This document shows, one piece after another, positions 50,030 to 61,200 of a stretch of 64,000 nucleotides of DNA. The stretch spans positions 25,542,977 to 25,606,976 of the forward strand of contig JAAONU010000010.1 in assembly GCA_012932295.1 (NCBI GenBank), read 5' to 3'. The notes under the pieces were generated by a model that worked only from the letters and a program-made list of their open reading frames with translations, was not told where the DNA came from and ran no database searches. A program made the position numbers and the translations under genes. The stretch comes from Cyclina sinensis (lineage: Eukaryota; Mollusca; Bivalvia; Venerida; Veneridae). Every line of letters starts with the position of its first letter. Positions within the stretch are counted from its first letter, which is position 1.

Positions 50030-51015
50030 ATGGCTACTGCAGCGCCGACAAACGACAGCGTTTACCTATTCCGTCTACAAAAACTTGTAATTGATGGCGG
50101 TACTACAGTATTACGCAATATCTTTAATCAGAAACTACCAAACCAACTGCAGACTTTTCTTGTGAATGAACAAGCGGCAATCAATCGCATGAAGAGAAAC
50201 AATATTATAACTCAAACGCAATATGACAAACTGTATCCCCAAAGTGGTCAACCTGCAAACAGCGCCGACTTTGACATAACTCTTATAATATGTCTACTGA
50301 GGGGCATTCCGTCTCTAGGATTAAATCCTAACTACAAATGGAATAAACCTCCTCCGCCGGCAGACACAACGGTTGAGGCAGACTTACATAGGCTTAGAGG
50401 ATTTAGAAATGAGGTATGCTATAAAAAAAAATAAGTATTAATTTGAATTTATATGAAACTTACCGATAAATTTTGCTTAAAGGCGGAAACATTGCCCTTT
50501 TTATCTTTGCGTAATTGATTTGATTTTTCCAAATCAACTCGAAAAAGGAGTATAAAATTGACACAAACTATATCTTTTTGTATGACTATTCATTATAGGG
50601 GTTAATCTAGTCACCGTAGAAATTTACATTTCATAACTGAAAGAAAAAAAAATCATTCATTCTAAAATTTTGTGTCGTGTCTTCTGTCATTAAATCATTT
50701 ACTTTTTAGACTGTGAAACGTTTTCGAGATTTGCTTTATATTTGGAATGTTACAAACACTGGTAAAATCGGTTTGAGAGAAAAATACGTGCTATCTGTAA
50801 TTTGAATTTTTAATATGCTCATAATTATTGTTGTCACAAGATAATCGGAAAAAAAACTAAAACGGCAGGTCATTTTAATACATATAGCATCTTAGTAGAA
50901 CAAAAAAAGAACATTTTTTTTTCGTTTCTAAAACACTTTACAGGTCGCACACGTGTCATCTACTGGTGTTGTCAAACAAGCGTCCTTTCCAGTGAAATGG
51001 ACTGAGATAGAGCAA
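50030..51015 (+). CDS. exons 1-2: HEPN domain
   Basis: Exon 1 (128 codons) starts MATAAPTNDSVYLFRLQKLV and includes IDGGTTVLRNIF and FDITLIICLLR. This is the recurring pattern of DZIP3-type HEPN domains. The donor follows GAG at 50413. Exon 2 supplies VAHVSS..., so the spliced protein reads FRNEVAH. This recreates the R-x4-H motif of RNase-type HEPN domains across the intron. The unspliced frame would instead end in VCYKKK and stop. Confidence 0.82.
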
Positions 51016-54000
51016 GTAAGTATTAACATGATGTTTTGCAACGTCGAGTGCTCCCCAGTCAACGCCGATCACTTCTTTAAACACTTCTATGAAGGTTTAT
51101 TAATATTCTACATGATTCGCTTCCTTATGAGTTGATTTCTACCTTTATGAGTAATGAGCGTACTACAGTCACTGGAGTTTTGCTCACTCCAGGTCAAGAC
51201 TAGAATCAACGTACGTCTTCTGTAGAAGCCATTAAATTCCTAAAAGAAAGATCTAATATAAGTATTTATGCGTTCTTTCTCCATTTTAGTAATTGAAAAA
51301 CAGGAAAATAATTTGTATGAATGTATATATGTTACAGGAGACCGAGAATATCGATTCAAACAGTTAGAATAAATGGTGAAATGTTTTGAACTCTTATGAC
51401 ATTTACTGGTTTTAGTAGAGACCGCGCATCCGGTGAAAAGTTTCTTTTAGATTTTCAATCCGAACGTTTTATAACATATTATTTTTATTCATTTATTTAT
51501 TCTTTTTAATTTTCTTGTCAATCATCTATGAGACGAAAGGGAAATAAAATTTTAAATAAGTTTTACCATCTCTGAAAATTATACGTACATGATTTTGCAT
51601 TTTTGGGCAAAAGCGCAGTATTTTTGTCCTGCCGAAACCACAGTGTATATACGTGGAAACTAAGAGATACGTAATTAAGTCTTAGTATAGTGTAATGTAG
51701 TACTTTTGTTAGAAGTGTTATGCTCATAGCCCCATATTAAAAGTACTTTCTGAATAATTTTCTTACTTCAGAGGCTAAGAATAAGAAACACTGATTTGGA
51801 TTGATTATTTACAATCACATAATGGTTTTTTAAATACTGTTTTATAAGATCTCCAAGGATTAAAAGGTATGATGTATTTAAAATGTCTTTATCAGTTCAA
51901 GAAAAAAGTATTGGCTAAGGTAAAAGTTTAAGTATATCACCTTCTTAAACAAAATAACGTTATTTTCGCCTGCCTCGCTGTTCGCAAACACATCACTATC
52001 GTTGCATAAGTAATGAAATATATCCCCCAGTTTACACAAAAACCCTTTACTACAGGTTCTCCTGAGACTGAATTCTGCTGTTGCGAAGCAACTTCCAAAT
52101 TTACAGTCAATATTGGATAGCTACAAGCAAGATTCCTTGGATCCTATTGAAGAAAGCAGGTTCCAAACAGAAATTACGCAATGGAAAAACATTGAGAGAG
52201 GTTTAGAGTTAGATATAGAGCAAATGAAGAAACAGTTAACGCTACAGGGCCAAGAAGTAAAGCAGGTGAAGACAGAGTTTAAGCAATACGTTGAAAGAAG
52301 TGATCAAGAAGTACGTGGGCAGAAATGTAAAACTTCGGAAATAGAACAGCGCGTTGAAGTACTTGAAAGTAAGAAAGGTAAAGACTGCGTATTATGAAAC
52401 AATTTTAGGTAAAGTAATAAAATAAATATAAACTAAAAATTTATCGTATTAAATTTATTATTTTTTGAAAATTCAAATAATTATTTCGACGCTTTGCGGT
52501 TGCATTTTGAAAGTAAAAAAAAGAAAATATGATAAAAGATAAAAATATTGCATTGTAAAAGCTCCTATTTGATATATAGACTAAGTTCATATTACTCGTA
52601 TGCGAAAGTTCGAAAGCGTGTTTTATTGATCATAATAGCAAATGTACAATTATTAAGCTTATGCATAATTAGATAATTTACAAAAGCGTAAATGTGAGAC
52701 ACTGGGCAAGTTAAGAGACAAATACCTTTATTTAGAAAACAAATACTATCTTTGAAAAAAGGTGTTGCCTAAAAAACCTAAAGATATATTTGCCAAAGCG
52801 TTGCCTTCCAACTAAATACTTCGATATCAAGCTGGACGAGATGTTTAAGTACAATCTGAACTTTTAATTATAAATTTGTTCATTTAATTACAGAATCTGA
52901 AATTGATAAAACGAATTTTGTGTTCCAGGTAAACAGACCGCAGATGACGACAAACAGGGATACGAAAAACTTAAAAAAGGTGATTCGATTTTTTCAAAAG
53001 AGGACTTTACACAAAGAATCCTCTTTTGGGGTATCAAAAACGTGATTTTAACATCATTTTTACTTGATTTTAGAACAAACCGTGGAAATTTCCACGCCAT
53101 ATATCAGAAAATAGAAAAAACATCTGACAAAATAGTGCCGAATTTCTATCGTGCGTGGAAATTTCAACGCCCTCTGAAATATTGCCGAAATTCATGCCCC
53201 GTAGAATCGTCGACGCTTTATTCAACATGCTATAAAGGTTGAATAAAACACAATAACACACTCTATGAAAATTAATTAAAATATTTATTGATAAATTGTG
53301 TACAAAAACTTACTAGTTTTTGCCAGCTTTACATAAACTGAAATCTAACGAAAGGAAATATGTAAGCGTGGAAATTTCCACGGTTTAGGTATATATAATT
53401 GTAAATATAAAAATCATGACGAATATATAAAATTTCAAGCTCGGAAATTTCCACGCTTTTTTAAACTATTATAGAATCGATTTGTTGGCGTGGAAATTTC
53501 GACGCCTCGTATGAAATATGTAATGAACAATTTGACACCATGGACATTTTCATGTTTAGATATAACAAAATAAAGTAATTCGATTAAAAATTAAAACTGA
53601 AAGGTAACCAGCGATTGAAATGAACAAAAAATGAATAAGTATATTTAAACAAATTTGAGACATATGAGAAATATCTTACCGTTGAAATTTCCATGCCCCT
53701 TTCAAAACCTGTTTATTTTCCATTTGAAGTAAACAACTGCACAAAAAGTGACATGAAAACAAAGAATTTTTTAGAGTGGAAATTTCCATGCCTTCCATAA
53801 ATACTTAGTCAAGAGGTAAATAAATTGATACCGTGGAAATTTCAGGAGAATATCAAGCTTGGAAATGTCCACGCCTCTCGTATAATGTAATGAGTTTGAT
53901 ACCCTGGGAATTTCCACGCTTTTGTATAAAAATATTTAAGTAGATCAATTAAATGTTAAAAGTAAACAATGTGAAGCGTGGAAATGTCCACGGCTACCTG

Positions 54001-55169
54001 TAAATAAGCATTACTTAGTGAAAACTATTAAAATAGATGAGACAATTTCAAGCGTAGAAATTCCAACGCTCTTGCGAGGTGGCGTGGAATTTTTCCACGC
54101 CCACAAATCTTTTCTATAAAAGTAAGAAAGTAATGGTTCTTTCGATGCCGCGAAAACGTCCACGCTTGTGTATAACAAGGTACATGCAAAATTAATTCAA
54201 ATAACAGACTATTATGTTATCTTTTTTGTTATGATTTAATAATTTTTGCCTCTTTGAGCTCATTTAAAGTACGAATGAAGGATTATATGATGTAGATCTT
54301 AGAGGTTAAAATTATCATGAAAATGTGCAGCTGATAAAAAATAGCGGAGTAATGACCAACACTGAAAACTTCATGCTGCAAACATTTTCATCTAGATCTG
54401 ACATACACCAAATAGATTAATTAGAATCGGAAATGAATATAAAACATAGTGAATCTTTTTAACATATGGATATTTCAAATTCTCTTTCTAAAGACAGCGT
54501 TCAAAGAAACAGCTTGATCTAAATTCATAACCCAACTTCCGGAATTTTGCAACAGAAAGAATGATTCATGTAAAGGCTTAGGTAATTTTGTCTCCATAAT
54601 TAGGATTCTTAAAAATCATGATATCTTTAAAAGACGGACCACCTTGTCCCATTTCTATCATATGTTTCACTTAAGTTGTAGCTTTATTGCAATTCATGTC
54701 TCTCAATATCCTTCAACGGAATTCAGGGCGCCATGCCAACAGAATACATGTCGTCATAACAAGCCTATGACCTCGTGCTGAGAAGGTGGTGCTTAAAGCA
54801 TTGGCTTGCGGAAAAGGTTCATACAAGAAAAAACTCGCCCAGAGGCGACGTTCATTACAAGTAGGAAAGACAGATTTCTATTTGTCTACTTTAGTCACAT
54901 AATGATATGTTATATTATAGATAATATGTACAAGAAATAAAAAATCAATCATCCAATAAACCTTTGAATGCTAAATACTAATTTGTAATAAAAGGCTATA
55001 CTTAAGCTAAAAGGACGAAGTCAAGTCAATCGATTTACTCCGATGACTTAAATTAATTTTTTCCATGCCTTTCATGAATATCATAATACCATAGCTCCAG
55101 CCAGTGCCATGATTTTATGAGATGTTAGAAAGAACTTTCACTGCTTTGAAGAGAGAGAGAGAGAGAGAG

Positions 55170-55215
<46 letters not shown>

Positions 55216-58200
55216 GCGGATATGTGCAAAAGCTGGTATTGTGAATGTACTCTGCTCAATTGCAATCAAATATTTCTGATATGTTTGGCAATTCAAGAAG
55301 CGCAATATTGCTTATATGTCTGAGTACAAACAAGAATATTCACCAAAGTCTTAAATTCACTAAAACATCACGAGATATTGTTTAAAACTGTTGTCAGTTG
55401 AATATTGTTAGATAAACAACCACTTAATGAAACAAATATATTTTAAATTCTTGATATTATTCCTCCAAATACATGTACATGCTTTTAACGCTTTTTGCCA
55501 CTAATTTGACATGGTGTGTAGTAAGTTAGGTGTACAATTCAGAACATGTTATCTCATAGTAGACGATCATCCGAAGTCCTCTATGGTCAGTATAAAATCT
55601 TCAGCGGTCAGTATGCCATTGTAAAAAGTTTAGTACTGTTAAAAAGTCTGAAAATGTGACTTTGTGATACTGTAATTTCCATAAAAATTACCATTTTACC
55701 CTTTTTAGTCTTGTGATTTGTATGTAGTATCTAGATTGCTGTATAATTCATTGGGGTCTTCTAACACACCGGGGACTCTTTCAAACTAAATGAGACATAC
55801 GTGCGTCCGGAATGTATAATAAGTATAATTTTAGAGCTGCCAAATATTTTAACAATTATATAAAAAGAAATGTGCCGTGTGTATTTTCGTGGGATTTTCA
55901 TTATGGAGGGGTTATATTTTTCAGGAAGAAAAAACAAACATGAATGGATCTAAGTGAATATGTTTAAAAACTGAACAATATAAATGACTTTTAAGGCAAG
56001 AAGGCCAGTTTTTTTGGGTTACAACCATAATTTACCAGATAATATAGATATATCGATATATAGATAGATATTTAGGATAGGAATGCAATAATACATTTAT
56101 TTATTAGGAAATGCAGTATTCGTGACTCATTCAATGTCAACAAATAACGTACCTGTCAGAATATACGTATGTTCATACATTCCTTGTGTCGGTATAATAA
56201 GACATCTTGTGTAAAAGCCAGGCATCTTCGTACCTAAGAGTGCCGAAGTATTAGGCAAGGGGTTTATGACAAAATTATTTTTAACTAGAACTTTGCAAGT
56301 CGGACGTGTCGACTGACGATAACATATCTGCTACAAATTACAAAGGCCAATAATTCAACAATTATGAAAAATAGAGTTATGGTTTTAAAACACTGGATCT
56401 TAACACAGTGAGGTCTATCCACTTATGAAGTTTCAAGTTGATATCATCAATACATTTCAAGTCATGCCCTACTCAATATTTAAGTATGAAAATAACGAAT
56501 GGCAATAACTCAAAAGTAACGCATAAAAAAGTTATGGTTCTCAGGCATCGCAACTCTTCAAAATGGGATCTTTTAACCTGTGAAGTTTCCAGTTGATATT
56601 GTCAACACCTTTGGAGTTATGCCCCGAACAAAAAATAAGTATAAAATATGAAAAGGACAATAACTAAAAGATAATGTGAAAAGAGTTAGTGTTCTTAGAC
56701 ACTACCCATCTCCACGGTAAGATCTATTCACCTTTGAAAGTATATGTCTTCAATATATTTAATGTTATGCCCCGGGCAAGATTTAAGTATGAAAAATTAC
56801 AAAGGGCTGTAACGCAAAGAAAGTTATTGTTCTTAAGCACTGTACCTCTCCACAGTGAGAGCTATTCTCTAATGAAGTTCCAATTTGACATCTTCAAGAC
56901 CTTTCCAATTATGCCCTGGACAATAATAAAGTATGAAAAATTACAACGAGCAATAACTAAAAAAAAGTTGCAAAAGAGAGTTATGATTCTTAAGCAGTTT
57001 ACCTCTTCACAATAAGATCAATTTACCTATGAAGCTTCAAGTTGATATATTCTACACCTTTCAAGTTATGCCCGAGACAAGAATTAAGAATGAAAACTTA
57101 CAAAGGGCAAGCACTCAAAAATTGAGAAAAATAGAGTAATGATTATTGGTTCTACACCTTCCCAGAAATAAGATCAATTCACCTTTGAAGTTTCAAGTAA
57201 AGATCTTCGATACCATTCAAGTTATGCTCCGAACAAGAATTAAGTATGACAAATTACAAAAGTAAAAAGTTATGCAAAAGCGAGTTATACTTCTTTGGCA
57301 CTGTACCTCAGCACACTGATATCTATCGACCTATGAAGTTTCAAATTGACATCTATAAAACCTTTTCAGTTAAGCCCAGACAAGATTAAGTATGAAACAT
57401 TGTAGTGGGCAATTACTCAAAATTTATGCAAAAGAAAGTTATGGCTCTTGGGCACTGCACCTCTTCACAGTGAAATATATAATACCTTTCAAGTTATGCC
57501 CCTGGCACAAAATAAGTATGAAAAATTACAAAGGGCAATACCTCAACAATTATGTGAAAGAGAACTAGAAATGGGTTTTTGATTGAACAAAAACATATGT
57601 CTCCCCCCAGCCAGTTGCTGCAGGCAGTATTGAGTCAGACGATTGTAAATAAGGGGGATATTTTTGTCAAATGTACATGATGAACAAAAAACTCATACTC
57701 TGTCAAGAAAGGATTGAGCAGAAACCTTGTTTCATATTGTACAAAATGGTTGTATTCATTCAGTCTAGTACCTTTAGCAGGTTGGAATCATGTCGATGGC
57801 AGTGCTGTTACATAGATATGGGCAAAAAACATGAAGCCAGTTACAAGGTGTCTTCTTCAAGCACTCAAGTTTAATCTATTTCCATTGATAAGGAGAAAAG
57901 TTACATCATGATAGCTGTAGTATGTTGGAACTACTCCTATGTTAGAATTTGACATTTAATCTCCAAGTGTGAACTTGAACTTTAGACGCCACACCTGCAA
58001 AGTGGGTTCTGCACGTCGCCTTGATGAGGTGAACATCTGACCCAAGTTTCATAAAAATCCTTCAAGGGCTTTAAAAGATACAGAGCGGACACGATTTTGT
58101 GACGGACAGACAGACGGACGGACAGACGGACAACCGGGGGAAAAACAATATGTCTCCCCCGATGAGGTGAACATCTGACCCAAGTTTTATAAAAATCCTT

Positions 58201-61200
58201 CAAGGGCTTTTGAAGATACAGAGCGGACTCGATTTTGTGGCATTTGACATTTAACCTCCAAGTGTGACCTTGACCTTAAGACACCACACCCGCAAAGTGG
58301 GTTCTGCACGTCGCCTTGATGAGATGAACATCTGACCCAAGTTTAATAAAAATCCTTCAAGGTCTTTTGAAGATACAGAGAGGACACGATTTTGTGGCAT
58401 TTGACATTTAACCTCCAAGTGTGACCTTGACCTTGAGACACCACACCCGCAAAGTGGGTTCTGCACGTCGCCTTGATGAGGTGAACATCTGACCTTAGTT
58501 TCATAAAAATCCTTCGAGGGCTTTGGAAGATACAGAGCGGACACGATTTTGTGACGGACAGACGGACGGACGGATGGACGGACGGACGGACAGACAACCG
58601 GGGGAAAAACAATATGTCTCCCCCATTTTTGATTTATAACTCGGACAAGAATTAAGTAAAAAATACAAAGGATAATAAGTCAGTTATTCTGGTTAAGAGA
58701 GTTATGATTCTAAGGCAGGACACCTCTCCACAGTGTGGTCAAAATACCTATAAAGTTTCACGTCTAATACCATATTAGTTATGCCTAAAACAATAATTAA
58801 GTATCAAAATTACAAAGGGCAATAACTAAAAAAATACAAAAAAAAATGTTTGTTTGACACTGCACCTTTCCACGACGAGATCTATTCACCTAATATGAAG
58901 TTTCAAGTTGATATCTTCAATACCTTTTGAGTTATAACTTGGACAATAACTTAGTATGAAAAAATAAAAAGGGCAATAACTAAAAGTTTATGCAAAAGAG
59001 AGTTATGGTTCTTGGTCATTTCACCGCTTTAGATGAGATGTATTCATCTATGAAGTTTCAAGTTAACATCTTGAAAACCTTTCGAGTTATGCATCGGATT
59101 TATGTATGAAAAAATACAAAGGGCAATAATTCGAAAATTCTGCAAAAGAGAGTTATGGTTCTTAGGCAGTGCACCTTTCCACAGTGCGGTTTACTCACCT
59201 TTGAAGTTTAAAGTAAATATTTTTAATAATAATAAGTAAGCCCCGGGTGTGGGGGCGTATTGTGATTTTTTAAGAAAATTTACAAAAAAATAATAAAGTT
59301 ATGTTTATAATCATATTAGATTTAAAAAAAAATAATATGGTATCGTTCACGAGTTATATGCGGTAAAACTATTAGAAAACTCGAGCAGTGTTTGTATAAA
59401 TACGCCACAAATCTAGGCTTTCCTTTCTCAGTTTGTACAGATCTACTTTTGCTTTATTTCCAAATTTCTCTATTGTGCCGCATAGCTGCAGTACATCTTC
59501 GCGTATGAACGAGAACTTTTTGAAGGCATATCTGATCAAACTTGATGATGGTTACGAGAAAATAAAATATTTATTAACCTTTCTAAAGTTTCAGCTTTTA
59601 AGATCTCAGCCTTCTTCATTAGAAAAAATCTATATCTACACTGCTGATGATAATATAATCAAAATCATACAATGGCTCAACTAATGGCTGCTGGATCGTT
59701 CGATTGAAGCACTAAAATCGAGGTAAGCATACAGTTAACGGTAGATTTTTTTCTAAAACGTAGCCGCACGGACCCTGTGTATAAGATTTACTTTGTAGCT
59801 CACTCTGTTTTGGCCTGAAAGTCGAAAAAGTTATTCTGGATGTTGAGTACAATGGGGAAACAGGTACGTCTTGACGTTGTTGTTTGTAAAAGAAACTCAT
59901 GTATTGCAATATTTAGATCGACATCTTGTGTAGAGTTCTAATTTTGCCTTTCTTGAAAAATTTCCATTGTTTGTAAAGTTGCTTTACGAAGTAACACATC
60001 TATTTTCAATGTAAGTACAATGGTCGAACCAGATTAAATGAGTACAATGGTCGAACGATTTTATTGCCATCCCCATCTCGTCAAGTTTTACATTGAATTA
60101 TTATGTGTTTCACACCTGTGTCAAACAAATACAATACTGAAGAGTGAAAGTTAAGATATTGTTTAATGGATATGGTTAATTTGTTAGTCATACACTATTA
60201 TCTGTCGTATATTGTCTCCATGATACGAATTAACGAATGGAACTATAAATGTGAAATTATTTTAAAACATTATGGTTTTAATCGCACACGATGTTAACAC
60301 TTCAACAAAATCTACCTTATCATGTAAGTGTGAAAATAACCTACGCCACCTCGTCAAATAAAACGTGTTAACGCTCTAGGCTGCAAAATGTTGGTTCCTG
60401 ACTGTACGTAACAGTTACAGAAATTATACGGTTTAGAAACTCAAAAGGAGGGAACTAAGTAAACTGCTGAGCCTTCTAAGTCGCTAAAATTTCTCGTTTT
60501 CAGTGTTTACTTAAATGTATACTTTTCGATTTTAGTGCTTCAATCGAGCGATCCGGCAGCCATTTATTGAGCCATTGTACGATTTTGATCACGTGATTAT
60601 CCGCAGTGATATTTACTGCGGATCATTTTCCGTCAAAATTAACTTCGTGGTGAATATGATGGGGGCAGAAGAAGCTCAGTGTTGAAAATGATTCACACTC
60701 AGTGCAGTGTTTCTTCTATTACCGTGTCAGATAAGCTCTGTAATATTGAAACACATCCCAGGAATATTTTGCAATTTTCTCTGTCTGATAAAGATTTTTA
60801 AGTAAACAGAAGCTGTTCAATTCCGTATTTTAGAAATTCACTTACTATGATTTAGTAGAACACTTGTGGAACTACGTTTTTGACTCATGAAAACAGAAGT
60901 GTGTAAAATGACGCATTAGAGCTGACAGCCGTTATCACCCCGAAAATCCACGCATTTACAATTCCTTTCAAATGTACGCCCTAAACAGTAACTTCAGTAC
61001 TCTGATTAATTATGTCAAAGATGAAATATGCACATTTTGCTGTGAATTTCAGTGTCTTTTAAACGATCACAGGGTCTTGGATTATGAATTGACTTTATTG
61101 TTAATAAACTGACATTCTGGATTGTAAAGACTCATATTGAGATATTTATTTACCTGTTTTTGTTATACAGAAGCAAAAAAGGGGATACAGCAGACGGACA

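Noticed and set aside
52995..53028. CAAAAGAGGA / TCCTCTTTTG inverted repeat as a regulatory hairpin
   Set aside because: An isolated 10-bp inverted repeat just after a donor site; expected by chance in AT-rich DNA and unrelated to the palindrome array.
53081..54166. CRISPR-like array of palindromic repeats
   Set aside because: Spacing is irregular (28-214 bp), repeats are diverged palindromes of about 18 bp, and the setting is a eukaryotic intron with no cas genes.
56689..57015. 108-codon plus-strand gene
   Set aside because: It runs through the 150-bp satellite and repeats the satellite's own sequence; no domain recognised.
58343..58612. Pro/Ser/Val-rich minus-strand protein
   Set aside because: It reads through the GACG-type simple repeat and internal tandem units of the inserted block.
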